Source: CAZVKN01 sp964627035 (GTDB lineage Bacteria > Electryoneota > AABM5-125-24 > Hatepunaeales > Hatepunaeaceae). From it: a stretch of DNA of 47,905 nt. Every line of letters starts with the position of its first letter. The first letter of the stretch is position 1. Made by a program: the position numbers and the translations under genes. Below are positions 7,572-17,355 of the stretch, one piece after another. Below the pieces are notes generated by a model. The model had not been told where the DNA came from and searched no databases. It saw only the letters and a list, made by a program, of their open reading frames with translations. The stretch lies in the NCBI GenBank assembly GCA_964627035.1, contig CAZVKN010000022.1:1-47905 (forward strand), given 5' to 3'.

Positions 7572-8549
7572 TTAATTCTTAATAACTCCATACCGCTGCT
7601 GCCGAAGCCTGGCATCCTTGGCAAATCCAAGTTCTGCCAATCTCTGCATAGCGTTACTTCTGTCGTCATGCATCTGATGTACCAATTCAGGAACTGACGT
7701 AAATGCCTTCACATCTCTCAGCTTGTCAACCAGCCCGATCCTGATATCTGCACCGTACACATCCTTTGTGAAGTGTATGATGTGCGATTCAACAGATGCC
7801 TTTGCACCCGGAAACGTCGGTCGGTCTCCGAAATGACTCACCGAAGGAAACCTGATGCCGTTTACTTCCGTCAAGGTTGCATATATTCCCGATGGTGGTC
7901 TGAGTTTCGCCAGGTCAATTCCATTCAGATTTGCGGTTGGAAATCCGATCTTTTTGCCTCTGCCGTCCCCTTTGCCGACCATGCCGATTATGTAGTACGG
8001 TCTGCCGAGGAATCGCCATGCAGACAGCGGGTCACCTTCAAGCAGCACCTGACGTGTGCGATGACTCGATATTTTCGATCCCCATCTGGTAACCTGCGGT
8101 ACAACAACCGACTCGAATCCACACTTTTCGCCCAGTTCACTCAGAAGCTGATTATCACCCTTGCCACCGATGCCGAAGCGATGTTTAGGTCCGGTAAATA
8201 TGCGTTCCATTCCAATTTTGTTGAAAAGTATGTCTTCAACAAACTGTTCAGCCGACATTTTTCCAAACTCTGCGTCGAACGGGATCACAACCAACCTGTT
8301 AATTCCCAACTTGGCATACAGTTCGACCCTCTCATCAAATGTGGTTAACAGAGGAGGAGCCTGCTTGTCAGGTCGTAAAACACTTTGCGGATGTGGTCGA
8401 AACGTCACAACCGTGACCGGACCGGATTGAGCCTGTCGCATTAACCGAAATATTCGCTGATGTCCGAGATGTAATCCATCGAAAGAACCGACCGTCACTT
8501 GAGCGTTCGGCTCCCGTTTTACCGATTCAATACCGTGAATGACATCCAC
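7572..8549 (-). CDS. ribF: Bifunctional riboflavin kinase/FAD synthetase
   Basis: A 325-residue enzyme making FMN from riboflavin and then FAD. The N-terminal nucleotidyltransferase domain has the VGSFDGLHLGHQ motif (HxGH type) near residue 22. The C-terminal kinase domain has GKGDGRGKKIGFPTANL near residue 190, with the conserved PTAN. GTG start; the first 23 bases overlap the end of truB, so translation is coupled. The order truB-ribF-rpsO-pnp is widespread. Confidence 0.96.
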   Translation of the reverse strand: MDVIHGIESVKREPNAQVTVGSFDGLHLGHQRIFRLMRQAQSGPVTVVTFRPHPQSVLRPDKQAPPLLTTFDERVELYAKLGINRLVVIPFDAEFGKMSAEQFVEDILFNKIGMERIFTGPKHRFGIGGKGDNQLLSELGEKCGFESVVVPQVTRWGSKISSHRTRQVLLEGDPLSAWRFLGRPYYIIGMVGKGDGRGKKIGFPTANLNGIDLAKLRPPSGIYATLTEVNGIRFPSVSHFGDRPTFPGAKASVESHIIHFTKDVYGADIRIGLVDKLRDVKAFTSVPELVHQMHDDRSNAMQRLAELGFAKDARLRQQRYGVIKN

Positions 8550-9246
8550 TATATATCTTCCCTGTTGTTACCCGATTGACAAAATGTTCAAGATTCACAC
8601 AATTTTCAATTGTGTAATTTCCAATACGCACACGTGTTAAGGCACCAAGATGAGCACCGCACTCTAATCGACGACCAATGTCATACGCCAGAGAACGGAT
8701 GTAAGTACCTCTTGAACAGACTACCCGTATGTTAAACCCATCGGTTGTCAAATTAACCAAATCAATCTCTTTAATCAATACCTTTCGAGGCTTTCGTTCA
8801 ACCTCGATGCCTTTGCGTGCATATTTATAAAGTCTTACACCATCCTTTTTAATTGCGGAATACCGCGGAGGAACTTGCTCAATATCGCCCACAAATTCTT
8901 TTAGAGTATCCTTAACAGTAACATCGTCCGGCATATCAAACTCTTTTTCTTCAAGCACCTTGCCGGTCAGGTCATCGCTATCGGTGACTGTGCCTAACAC
9001 CACACGAGCGAGATACTCCTTCTCAAGAAGCATAAACTCGTTCAACCGCTTCGTCGCAGACCTCCCGATTCCGACGATCAGAACGCCTTCCGCAAACGGG
9101 TCAAGAGTTCCGGCATGACCGACCTTTTTTATACCGACTGCCTTGCGAATCCTGTGGACAACCCCGAATGAGGTTATTCCGACAGGTTTGTTAACCGCCA
9201 GGATTGAGCCGTCAAACTGTGTCAAACAGCCATCAGCAGTGACCAT
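8527..9246 (-). CDS. truB: tRNA pseudouridine(55) synthase
   Basis: A 239-residue TruB, which isomerises U55 in the T-loop of tRNAs. The catalytic aspartate is in GHAGTLDPFAEGVLIVGIG near residue 47, and the second motif Y-S-A-I-K is present in PPRYSAIKKDGVRLY. The late motif CSRGTYIRSLAYDIG is complete. It is shorter than many TruB proteins because it lacks most of a C-terminal PUA domain. ATG start overlapping the end of the DHH phosphoesterase by 14 bases and overlapping ribF at its own end. Confidence 0.96.
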   Translation of the reverse strand: MVTADGCLTQFDGSILAVNKPVGITSFGVVHRIRKAVGIKKVGHAGTLDPFAEGVLIVGIGRSATKRLNEFMLLEKEYLARVVLGTVTDSDDLTGKVLEEKEFDMPDDVTVKDTLKEFVGDIEQVPPRYSAIKKDGVRLYKYARKGIEVERKPRKVLIKEIDLVNLTTDGFNIRVVCSRGTYIRSLAYDIGRRLECGAHLGALTRVRIGNYTIENCVNLEHFVNRVTTGKIYSGCHSRY

Positions 9247-10231
9247 GTGCGGTCAACTCTTTACCCACTTCATCAATCAGCAACGACCGAAGTCCGTCAC
9301 TTTTCCCGTCAAACCGAAAACCCGCTGCTTTTCGATGACCACCACCGCCAAACCTTTTGGCTATCTCACTGACGTCAATGTCACAGCGGGATCGTAGCGA
9401 AACCTTAAAGTAGTCATTATTGATCTGGCAATAGAACACAGACACTACCACACCTTTAACTGAGGCAGCATACTCGACAAAGCCTTCCGTGTCACCGTTG
9501 TAATTGCCGTTATCAAGACCGAGTATGCAGAATTTTCCATTGTGAAACTGCCTGAGTGAACGAATCGCTTCCCCCAATGCAACCATCATCTCATACGGGC
9601 GGTTGTAATAGATATTCTCCATCACTCTGCCAGAATCAACGCCATGCTCAACCATCTCACCACAAATTGAAAGCGAGCGTGAGTTGGTGTTGGAAAATCG
9701 AAATCTGCCTGTATCGGTGACCAATCCGACAAAAATACCGTAACAAATCTGATCGGTCATCTTAACTTCCAAAGCATTGCAAAGATCATAAACGATCTCA
9801 GTAGTAGATGCAGCATCCACTTCAATCAGATTGATATCACCGTAATAGCTGCCCGTAAAGTGGTGATCAATGTTTAGTATCTTTGTTTCATCACTAACGC
9901 AGTCATTGGCTGAACCAATCCTCGGAAGCGCACCGGCATCCAGCACTACAATATGCGAAAAAGTTTCTGTCAGTGGATCGCTCTTCAGATCCCGGATTGA
10001 TTCATATCCCGGCATAACACTGTATTTCAATGGACATTTATCATCAACAGCGAGGATATGCCGCACGTTCAGCTGATCCAGCATCCCACCAAATGCCAAT
10101 ATGGACCCGATTGCATCCCCATCCGGAGAGAAATGGGTCACCACCAACAGTTCACCATCTTCGCTTAGAAATCGTCGAATCTCTCTCAATATCTGCTCAT
10201 TCATCGGCACTACCCGTTTCATCCGGCTCAT
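9233..10231 (-). CDS. nrnA: DHH/DHHA1 phosphoesterase, NrnA-like nanoRNase/pAp phosphatase
   Basis: A DHH-family phosphoesterase of up to 332 residues that degrades very short RNAs and/or 3'-phosphoadenosine 5'-phosphate. The N-terminal DHH domain shows HFSPDGDAIGS (motif I) and LNIDHHFTG (motif III). The C-terminal DHHA1 domain ends with FGGGGHRKAAGFRF. It lies between rbfA and truB, the common place for nrnA. The start is uncertain: ATG codons at 10231, 10222 and 10204 all lie inside the end of rbfA. The last (MNEQILREI) gives the length closest to relatives. Confidence 0.92.
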   Translation of the reverse strand: MSRMKRVVPMNEQILREIRRFLSEDGELLVVTHFSPDGDAIGSILAFGGMLDQLNVRHILAVDDKCPLKYSVMPGYESIRDLKSDPLTETFSHIVVLDAGALPRIGSANDCVSDETKILNIDHHFTGSYYGDINLIEVDAASTTEIVYDLCNALEVKMTDQICYGIFVGLVTDTGRFRFSNTNSRSLSICGEMVEHGVDSGRVMENIYYNRPYEMMVALGEAIRSLRQFHNGKFCILGLDNGNYNGDTEGFVEYAASVKGVVVSVFYCQINNDYFKVSLRSRCDIDVSEIAKRFGGGGHRKAAGFRFDGKSDGLRSLLIDEVGKELTAHGHC

Positions 10232-10577
10232 CTACTTCAATACCACTCTCTCTAAGCAGATTGTCAATTCTCTCAGCTTTATCAAGAGTCTCATCCAACC
10301 TGAACGTCAATTCCGGTATATGCCGCAGTCGGACATTGTTGGCGAGCATATACCTCATTCGCTGACTGTTGTCGGTCAGAAACGAAATTGCATGCTGCCT
10401 GTTTTTCTCATCACCGAGAACCGACACCCAAACGTCAGCATATTTCAGATCCCGTGACAGCTTCACTTCGGTCACAGTCAGAAAGAAGCTCCTCGGCTTC
10501 ACCTTAGGAGTGCTTAACAACTGCGCTAATTCCCGCTTCAACAACTGCCCCACACGCCGTGTTCTGTCAGGCTTCAT
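10197..10577 (-). CDS. rbfA: 30S ribosome-binding factor A
   Basis: A 126-residue RbfA, a KH-like protein needed for late 30S maturation and cold adaptation. It begins MKPDRTRRVGQLLKREL, the typical basic N-terminus, and keeps the VTEVKLSRDLKYADVWVSV strand-helix. Its acidic C-terminal tail is unstructured. The start at 10577 follows the infB stop by one base, so translation is coupled; the longer in-frame extension lies entirely inside infB and is not used here. Confidence 0.95.
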   Translation of the reverse strand: MKPDRTRRVGQLLKRELAQLLSTPKVKPRSFFLTVTEVKLSRDLKYADVWVSVLGDEKNRQHAISFLTDNSQRMRYMLANNVRLRHIPELTFRLDETLDKAERIDNLLRESGIEVDEPDETGSADE

Positions 10578-10578
10578 C

Positions 10579-13422
10579 TCAAGCAGTCTGTTCCAGTTTA
10601 CGAGCGGTCTCGATAATGGTATAGACCTCAATCCGGTCACCCTCACGGATGTCCGAGAATCCGGTTAGTGACAATCCGCATTCAAAACCGGTGACGACTT
10701 CCTTTGTATCTTCTTTGAACCGCTTCAGACTCGACAGTTCTCCAGACCACTTCTCCATGCTATCCCGAATCAACCGAACTTTGCTGTTTCGGTTTATTTT
10801 CCCATCGGTCACATAACATCCGGCGACCGTACCGATGCGGCTGATCTTGAAAACCTGACGCACTTCCAGACCACCGACGGTCTGTTCTTCCCGTGTAGGT
10901 TTCAGCAGACCTTCAAGCGAGCTGCGGACATCATCAACTACTTCGTGGATTACCCGATAGATGCGGATCTCTACACCTTCCCGCCTTGCCACTTCACGAG
11001 CCTGCGGATTCGGATGAATGTGGAACCCGATCACAATCGCACCGGACGCTGCTGCGAGCAGAATGTCTGATTCGGTAATCCCACCTACACCGCGGTGTAT
11101 GATATTAACCTTCACTTCATCCGTGGAAAGCCTCATCAAAGCATCCGACAACACTTCAACCGAGCCGTGCACATCACCCTTGATAATCAACGGAAGCTCC
11201 GCAAGATCCTGCTCTTTCATCCGTTTGCTGACCTGATCAAGTGACAATGCTTTGATCTTGCGCATTGACAGCTCGCGCTGCTGCCTTTGACGTCGCTGGC
11301 TGACTTCGCGCGCTTCACGTTCCGTCGGATAGACCAGGAACCTATCACCGGCTTGGGGAACACCGTTAAAACCGACCACCCTGACAGGTGTGGCAGGGAT
11401 TGCTTTATCTACCTTCTGACCCAACTCATTGTAAAGAGCGCGAACCTTACCCGAATGCTGACCGACAACAAAGATATCACCCACCTTCAGAGTACCGCTC
11501 TGTATTAACAGTGTTGCAACAGCACCTAATCCTTTGTCCAACTGTGATTCGATCACAATGGCACGAGCACGAACGGTAGCATCAGCTTGAAGTTCCAGAA
11601 GGTCCGCTGCTAACACTATCTCTTCAAGCAGGTTTTCTATTCCCTGTTCGAATTTCGCTGATATTTCTGCCGACTGATACTTCCCACCCCAGCTTTCAAC
11701 CAAAATATTCTTATCAGCCAACTGCTTGTAAACAGCCTGTATATCGGCATCCGGTTTGTCAATCTTATTGACGGCAATCACAATCGGTACCGATGCAGCT
11801 CGTGCGTGATCAATTGCTTCAAGCGTCTGAGGCATTACTTTATCATCAGCCGCAACCACCAACACCACAAGGTCTGTTACCTGAGCACCTCGCGCACGCA
11901 TTGCCGTGAATGCTTCGTGACCAGGTGTATCAAGGAAGGTCAGTCTGTTTTCATTGTGCGTAACCTCGTATGCGCCGATATGCTGCGTGATGCCACCGGC
12001 TTCGCCCTCGGCTACACGAGAATGCCTTAGATGATCGAGCAGCGTGGTCTTACCGTGATCTACATGTCCCATAATTGTCACCACAGGCTGGCGGGAAGTT
12101 TGATTTTTCCCTTCTTCCAGGGCTTCTTCAAACTCCAGCTCTTCTTCCTTGATGAACTCAATATCAACTTCAAACTCTGAAGCAAACAGCTCCGTAAGAT
12201 CACGATCCAATCTCTGATTGATGGAAATCAAAGTTCCCATCTCCAAACCAAGCTTTATGACATCCTGCACCGGCACATCCATCAGATTGGCAAACTCCTG
12301 CGTGGTCATAAACTCGGTGACTTGCAGCGTTTCAGGCACTTTAGACACAACCCTGTCGCCACCACCCTTCGCATATTTTTTCCGACCTAAACCGTGCTTT
12401 TCAAGCTGTGCTATAGTCTGTTTGACAGATGCAGCAACTTCCTTCTGGTCAATCTGAGGTCGTCTCTTCCGGGAGCGTCCAGATCTCTTTTTCCCTTTTC
12501 CCTGTGGCGGTTGTGCTACTACTTTTTCAGGATCAGTACCTTTCTTCTTCCGACGTCTTCGTTTCCGTTTACCAGTCGGTTGAGCTTCATCTTTATCCTT
12601 TACAGCATCCGGCTTCGCTGCTGAAACTTCAGGTTGAGGAGTCGTTGTTTTCCGTTTTAACTTCTTTTGAGGAGCAGTCTGAGTGGTTTTAGATTGATCT
12701 TCAGCCGTAGCAGGTTTTGCTTTCCTGCGACGGGATTTCTTCTTTGGTTTGCCGTCTCTATCATCACTATCACTTTCTTTAGCAGCAGCTTTCCCCCTCT
12801 TGGTCAGTTTAGGTTTCGGCTCAGGTTCCGCTTTTTTGATGATCTTCAGCGACCGGCTTTGCGGCAGCTCGATCTTTCGCTTCTTCGCAGCCTTCAGCTC
12901 TTCCGCTGTAGCAACCGGCGTCTGTTCAGCAGCACCAGGTGCATCAACATCAGCAGAGACAGCTTCAACTTTTTCCTGTTCAGCTACCGTTTGGGCAGCC
13001 TCTTTATCCGGTTTCTTCTTGGCAGCTTTGGCTTTCTTTGGCGGTGGCGGCTTAGCCTTTTCAACGACCTTCAGTTCCTGAATTTTCGGCAGTTCTATCT
13101 TGGACTTCCGTTTAGCGGGAGTAGCAGTGGAAGTGTCACGAGCAGCGAGTAGCTCAGCTTGAGCCTGCTTTCGCTGCTGATCTTCCTCAAACTTCAGAGC
13201 GCGTTCTTTCTCGGAGGTTTGCTCAATGAGTAGTTGTTGATATCTGACAAAATCATACTTCTTGACCAACAGCATGTACATCTCATCTGTAACTGGTTGG
13301 TTTCCCTTGCGCTTTACGTCAAAGTCTTTTGATTCCAAAAATTCAAGAACATTCGGAGTTGTGGTCTTAAGCTCTTTTGCAACCCGAAATATATTCTTTT
13401 TTCTTTTTGTGGTTTCCGCCAT
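10579..13422 (-). CDS. infB: Translation initiation factor IF-2
   Basis: A 947-residue GTPase that delivers fMet-tRNA to the ribosome. The N-terminus has an IF2_N helix domain (KNIFRVAKELKTTTPNVLEFL). A long lysine-, glutamate- and alanine-rich linker spans about residues 80-345, then comes the second IF2_N domain (VTEFMTTQEFANLMDVP). The G domain starts at about residue 452 with GHVDHGKTT, followed by DTPGHEAF and NKIDKP. Two beta-barrel domains and the C-terminal tRNA-binding domain complete it. ATG at 13422 is preferred to TTG at 13425 and has AAGAGGC upstream. The linker carries repeated ELPKIQ/ELPQSRSL-type short motifs. Confidence 0.97.
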   Translation of the reverse strand: MAETTKRKKNIFRVAKELKTTTPNVLEFLESKDFDVKRKGNQPVTDEMYMLLVKKYDFVRYQQLLIEQTSEKERALKFEEDQQRKQAQAELLAARDTSTATPAKRKSKIELPKIQELKVVEKAKPPPPKKAKAAKKKPDKEAAQTVAEQEKVEAVSADVDAPGAAEQTPVATAEELKAAKKRKIELPQSRSLKIIKKAEPEPKPKLTKRGKAAAKESDSDDRDGKPKKKSRRRKAKPATAEDQSKTTQTAPQKKLKRKTTTPQPEVSAAKPDAVKDKDEAQPTGKRKRRRRKKKGTDPEKVVAQPPQGKGKKRSGRSRKRRPQIDQKEVAASVKQTIAQLEKHGLGRKKYAKGGGDRVVSKVPETLQVTEFMTTQEFANLMDVPVQDVIKLGLEMGTLISINQRLDRDLTELFASEFEVDIEFIKEEELEFEEALEEGKNQTSRQPVVTIMGHVDHGKTTLLDHLRHSRVAEGEAGGITQHIGAYEVTHNENRLTFLDTPGHEAFTAMRARGAQVTDLVVLVVAADDKVMPQTLEAIDHARAASVPIVIAVNKIDKPDADIQAVYKQLADKNILVESWGGKYQSAEISAKFEQGIENLLEEIVLAADLLELQADATVRARAIVIESQLDKGLGAVATLLIQSGTLKVGDIFVVGQHSGKVRALYNELGQKVDKAIPATPVRVVGFNGVPQAGDRFLVYPTEREAREVSQRRQRQQRELSMRKIKALSLDQVSKRMKEQDLAELPLIIKGDVHGSVEVLSDALMRLSTDEVKVNIIHRGVGGITESDILLAAASGAIVIGFHIHPNPQAREVARREGVEIRIYRVIHEVVDDVRSSLEGLLKPTREEQTVGGLEVRQVFKISRIGTVAGCYVTDGKINRNSKVRLIRDSMEKWSGELSSLKRFKEDTKEVVTGFECGLSLTGFSDIREGDRIEVYTIIETARKLEQTA

Positions 13423-13469
13423 CAATTGCCTCTTGCCGGGAAGTTAATCGTAAAAATTACTACAATTAA

Positions 13470-14708
13470 CTACTCACTCTCCTCAAAATAGCTGTTAAGA
13501 ATTTCAAAAATCTTGTCTGCAGTATCGGCTTCCAATTCAGTCAGTTTCATCATCTCCTCGAGTCCATCATTGAGCACTTCTTCGGCTGAATTATATCCGA
13601 CTTCCGCCAATTTATCAAACCACTCAGGCTCCAACCCTTCAACCTCTTTGAGCGATAACTCTTCCTGATAATACTCACTCGCTTTAACAGGTTCGATGTA
13701 GTAGTCGCACAACCTTGAAGCCAATCTTACATTCTGACCTTTTCGACCGATAGCCTGCGCAACCTGTTCGTCAGCAATGACCGCCAGCACCTTATTTCCA
13801 CCCTCAAGATAGACCAGATCCAGCGGAATGACCGGTGCCATTGCACGCCTAATCATCAGCTCGCGGTCATCCGTCCAGTGAATAATGTCAACTTTTTCGC
13901 GGTTGAGCTCCTTTACAATAGCCTGAATCCTGACACCTTTCATGCCGACACAGGCTCCAACCGGGTCAATGCGTTGATCGTTGGACTCGACAGCTATCTT
14001 TGTGCGCTCACCTGCTTCACGGGCAATAGCCTTGATTTCAACTATACCGTCAAATATTTCCGGCACTTCGTTTTCAAACAGCCTTCGCACAAAGCTGATG
14101 TCCCGCCGTGAAACGATGATCTCAGGATCGCGATTTGAGCGAGTCACTTCGAGGATGATAGCTTTAATGCTGTCACCACTGAAGTACCGCTCTCGCGGAA
14201 CCTGTTCCTGACGAGGCATGATCACTTCGATCTTGTCAATGTTCAGCCGAATCTCATTGTGCGTTATGTGGTGTATGTCAGCAATCACGATCTCGCCGAT
14301 CCGCTGACTGAAATCATTGTAAAGATTGTCCTTTTCGATTTCCCGGATGCGCTGCATCAAATGCTGCTTTGCGGCTATGATGATCCTGCGGCCGAACTCT
14401 TTCTCATAGTCTATCAGAGCCACCATCTCCTCACCGACTTCAACCTCAGGATCCTCTTTCTGTGCTTCACTCAACGCTATCTCCGTGACAGGATCACTCA
14501 CCTCATCATCCGCCACAACCTCCTTATAGCACTGTATTTCAATATCGCCTTTGTCAACGTTAAAGGTTACATCGAAATTATCGGAGGTGTTAAATTTCTT
14601 CTTGATCATGGACAGGAATACCGACTGGATGATCTCCTCGAAAGTATCCTTATCAATCCCTTTGTCGCGCAGCAGTTGAGATACCGCATCAACGACGTCG
14701 TTTTTCAT
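13470..14708 (-). CDS. nusA: Transcription termination/antitermination protein NusA
   Basis: A 412-residue NusA that binds RNA polymerase and nascent RNA. In order it has an N-terminal polymerase-binding domain (1-125), an S1 domain (about 130-200), and two KH domains with DPVGACVGMKGVRIQAIVKEL and VAQAIGRKGQNVRLASRL. A short C-terminal helix-hairpin-helix segment (EWFDKLAEVGYNSAEEVL...) remains in place of the longer AR repeats of E. coli. ATG start inside the end of rimP (20-base overlap). The rimP-nusA-infB order is nearly universal. Confidence 0.96.
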   Translation of the reverse strand: MKNDVVDAVSQLLRDKGIDKDTFEEIIQSVFLSMIKKKFNTSDNFDVTFNVDKGDIEIQCYKEVVADDEVSDPVTEIALSEAQKEDPEVEVGEEMVALIDYEKEFGRRIIIAAKQHLMQRIREIEKDNLYNDFSQRIGEIVIADIHHITHNEIRLNIDKIEVIMPRQEQVPRERYFSGDSIKAIILEVTRSNRDPEIIVSRRDISFVRRLFENEVPEIFDGIVEIKAIAREAGERTKIAVESNDQRIDPVGACVGMKGVRIQAIVKELNREKVDIIHWTDDRELMIRRAMAPVIPLDLVYLEGGNKVLAVIADEQVAQAIGRKGQNVRLASRLCDYYIEPVKASEYYQEELSLKEVEGLEPEWFDKLAEVGYNSAEEVLNDGLEEMMKLTELEADTADKIFEILNSYFEESE

Positions 14709-15225
14709 TCCGCTTCCGTTGTTTGTTCTTCTTCGAAAATAGCTCTATGACCACTTTGGCACCCGACAACTCGTTCAGAGTAAAATCAGTTTTTCCGTCG
14801 GGTAATTCTACGCATATAATAGCATCGTCAGAAACAGAGAGTATGCGCCCCTCAGAAATACTCACTGCCGCTTCCTCCGGATCGCCTTGACCTCCCCCGA
14901 CATCGATCGAGTTAAATCGGATCAACCGACTAATGTTCTTGCGAAACTGCCACATTTGTGTCAGCGGGAAATCCACACCCGGCGAAGAGACCTCCAGACG
15001 GTAAGCGGGCATTACATCAACGCTCATGTCGAGCAGAGACTGAATCTGTCTGATCAACTGCGAACAGTGACCGATTGGGATATATCCCTCCGCATAGTCA
15101 ACAAAAACCTGAATCAGCGGATTTGTGCGGTTGTTTGAAACCTTAACGCCGCAAAGTTCAACCTTCTCCCGGGTAAGGATAGGTTGAATCAGATCTTCAA
15201 ACTGACTTTCTGTGAGTCTCTTCAT
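14689..15225 (-). CDS. rimP: Ribosome maturation factor RimP
   Basis: A protein of about 178 residues that assists 30S assembly. The N-terminal alpha/beta domain includes LEVSSPGVDFPLTQMWQFRK, the hallmark of the family. A C-terminal SH3-like barrel ends with a basic KKNKQRKRNEKRRR tail. The ATG at 15225 is chosen because it gives the normal N-terminus MKRLTESQFEDLI; an upstream in-frame GTG at 15252 would add nine residues. Neither has a strong ribosome site. First gene of the rimP-nusA-infB group, overlapping nusA. Confidence 0.92.
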   Translation of the reverse strand: MKRLTESQFEDLIQPILTREKVELCGVKVSNNRTNPLIQVFVDYAEGYIPIGHCSQLIRQIQSLLDMSVDVMPAYRLEVSSPGVDFPLTQMWQFRKNISRLIRFNSIDVGGGQGDPEEAAVSISEGRILSVSDDAIICVELPDGKTDFTLNELSGAKVVIELFSKKNKQRKRNEKRRR

Positions 15226-15297
15226 GATACGTAAAGAGTGGGATAAACCCACTCTAACTAAGTAATATACAATTAACGACCGTCAACCGCAAGCTGA

Positions 15298-15978
15298 CTA
15301 AGGCATAAACACAATTTCTGCCAAACCGTCTCGAGCTGAATTGGCGACGCGAGATTTTGGATACTTTGTCATCGCAAGATTGAACATCTTTTTCGCTTCA
15401 TCGTAGCGATTGACTTTTTTGTATGCTCGCCCCGCTTCAACCAGACTGACCGGTGCGTTGAAATGATCGGGGTACTTTTGTGCAGCCATCTGATAGTAAT
15501 GGGCAGCCTGCTCGAGATCACCCTGACCGTGATGCACGATTCCGAGCGAGAAGTATCCACCGAATCCTAAATACGGCTTATCGGCGTGTTCGCTAATCAG
15601 TTGCTCATAAGCTTGGATTGCAAGCTCAAATTCTCCTCTGTGCTCGTGAATCTTTCCCTTAACGGAGAGAGCAACAGCGGCTGATGTTGTGCCCGAATAG
15701 TCTGCGATCACCTCTTCGGCTTTTATCATCGCTTCTTCCATCTGACCGCGCGAATAGGCATCTCTGATGAGCAGTTCATCAAACGCAGCTTCATTTTCCG
15801 CACCGCTGCCTGACCATCGCAGGAACATCATGACAACAAAAATCGCAACGATAGCTGCAACTCCATACAGCAGGTTCCGACCATGATCGGCATACATCGT
15901 CCGGGCTTTTGCAGTGTAAGTTAAAATCTTGTCTTCTTCGACTTTAGCTTTCAGCAGCCCTCTTTTCGGTTTCAGCAT
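15298..15978 (-). CDS. Membrane-anchored TPR protein
   Basis: A 226-residue protein with a basic cytoplasmic N-terminus, one transmembrane helix at about residues 36-53 (LLYGVAAIVAIFVVMMFL), and an extracytoplasmic part made of tetratricopeptide-like repeats. Repeats are seen around AIQAYEQLISEHADKPYLGFGGYFSLGIV, AAHYYQMAAQKYPDHFNAPVSL and AKKMFNLAMTKYPKSRVA. The layout resembles YfgM/UPF0070 proteins, which assist envelope protein folding, but sequence identity cannot be judged. ATG start with AAGGGGAG about a dozen bases upstream. It lies about 70 bases before rimP and may be the first gene of that transcript. Confidence 0.75.
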   Translation of the reverse strand: MLKPKRGLLKAKVEEDKILTYTAKARTMYADHGRNLLYGVAAIVAIFVVMMFLRWSGSGAENEAAFDELLIRDAYSRGQMEEAMIKAEEVIADYSGTTSAAVALSVKGKIHEHRGEFELAIQAYEQLISEHADKPYLGFGGYFSLGIVHHGQGDLEQAAHYYQMAAQKYPDHFNAPVSLVEAGRAYKKVNRYDEAKKMFNLAMTKYPKSRVANSARDGLAEIVFMP

Positions 15979-16036
15979 TTCAGAGAAGAACTCCCCTTAG
16001 ATCGTATTGTAAAAGTGTTCATCAAATAGTGACTGT

Positions 16037-16065
16037 GTAGTCGCGGTTGTCTCAACCACGACGTC
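16037..16065. repeat. REP-like family B half element (copy B1)
   Basis: GTAG followed by the hairpin cgcggttg/caaccacg and acgtcag, the left half of the family B element. It is bracketed by a 7-bp inverted repeat, atagtga at 16026 and tcactat at 16070. The remaining bases of the 15979-16284 gap contain only A/T-rich DNA; I see no gene there. Confidence 0.7.
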
Positions 16066-16284
16066 AGATTCACTATATCACTACAGAATTAGCACTCTAA
16101 ATATTAACAGAAAATTCACCTGCCGTTGAGACCGGAATGGTAATTCACTCGGTTCTTTATACATTCTTTTATGAATAAACGGCAAAAGTGCAATAAATAA
16201 CTAAGATACGTTTTCTATCGGCTTATTCCAAAGGTTTTTCAGAGGAAAGCGTTGATATAGAGGATTGGTCAACGATTCGCGGGG

Positions 16285-17355
16285 TTACAAAAGTTTCCGA
16301 AGTGCATCATTCAGATGCTCCTGACCGACAACAACCTCAAGATCGGTTTTAAGGTAGTAAATTGGTAAAAGCTGCATTATTGCGGGTATCTTCACTGCAT
16401 CCTTAGCGGTGGTAACTAACAATTCAGACTTTGAACGGACATAACCGTTAGCAATCTTATCAACATACAGCTTGCTATAGCTGCAGTGATCCGGCAGCGG
16501 TATTATCGCTTTCAGGTCAGCTCCCAAGTCAGCAACCGTGTCGAAGAATGAACCGGGTGACGCTATGCCGGCAAATGCGGTGACGTCTTTACCTGCAACC
16601 TGATCCGCAGACATAAGCTCAGCCTTGCCGACCCGCCGCCAATGTTTGGGCACCAACCGTGTGACAACTACCGGTTTGTTCATAATCTTTTCAAGCTTTG
16701 CGGCACGTTCCTTCAGCTCTTCATTGTTGCCAACTGCTTTGGAAAGCACAACAATATCCGCTCTTGCGAGGGAACTGACAGGCTCGCGCAGAAAACCTGC
16801 CGGCAGCAGACGTCTGTTGCCAAGCGGATTTTGACCGTCTAACAAGACAATATCCAGATCCCGCCTGATCCGCCGATGTTGAAATCCGTCATCGAGAATC
16901 AGCATTTTCGTACGGTATTCATCTCTCGCAACCTGAGCACCCCGAACGCGGTTTTTGTCCGAGATGATCACAGTTCCAGGTGATGATTCAGCGATCATTA
17001 CCGGCTCATCTCCCGCAACATCAGCTCCAAATATCATCCGTCTGCCGTCATTGACCACAGCAGTGCCGGTCGCACTCCCTTTATACCCTCGACTGATCAC
17101 ACCCAACTTCTTATTACCGTAAATTTTACCGGAATTATCAGAATCCGGTGTGACCATCAACTGCCTGAGATGATTAATTAGATAGATGACAAACGGTGTT
17201 TTTCCAGTTCCTCCTACCGAGAGATTACCGACACTTATGACAGGCAATTCAACATCATGAACAGTCAGGACATTAAGGTCATAGAGTCGGTTCCGCACCT
17301 GCACGGCTATCTGATACGGAATGCTCAACGGCAGCAACCATCCCTTAGGCTTCAC
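16285..17355 (-). CDS. lpxK: Tetraacyldisaccharide 4'-kinase
   Basis: A 356-residue inner-membrane-associated kinase that phosphorylates the 4' position of the lipid A disaccharide. The modified Walker A motif is SVGNLSVGGTGKTP at about 41-54, later followed by VISRGYKG and LDDGFQHRRIRRDLDIVLLD, all family hallmarks. GTG start with GAGGTG upstream, overlapping the end of the DUF374 acyltransferase gene by 11 bases. It shows that this organism makes lipid A. The two genes form a small lipid A operon. Confidence 0.96.
   Translation of the reverse strand: MKPKGWLLPLSIPYQIAVQVRNRLYDLNVLTVHDVELPVISVGNLSVGGTGKTPFVIYLINHLRQLMVTPDSDNSGKIYGNKKLGVISRGYKGSATGTAVVNDGRRMIFGADVAGDEPVMIAESSPGTVIISDKNRVRGAQVARDEYRTKMLILDDGFQHRRIRRDLDIVLLDGQNPLGNRRLLPAGFLREPVSSLARADIVVLSKAVGNNEELKERAAKLEKIMNKPVVVTRLVPKHWRRVGKAELMSADQVAGKDVTAFAGIASPGSFFDTVADLGADLKAIIPLPDHCSYSKLYVDKIANGYVRSKSELLVTTAKDAVKIPAIMQLLPIYYLKTDLEVVVGQEHLNDALRKLL

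Noticed and set aside
10578..10646. N-terminal extension of RbfA
   Set aside because: It lies fully inside infB; the ATG one base after the infB stop gives the normal RbfA N-terminus.
12394..13152. Long open frames antisense to infB
   Set aside because: They are shadows of the biased lysine/alanine-rich IF-2 linker and have serine/phenylalanine-rich low-complexity translations.
15979..16284. Possible tRNA or small RNA in the gap upstream of the TPR protein gene
   Set aside because: No cloverleaf arms or TTC-containing T-loop; the only structure is a half REP-like hairpin.
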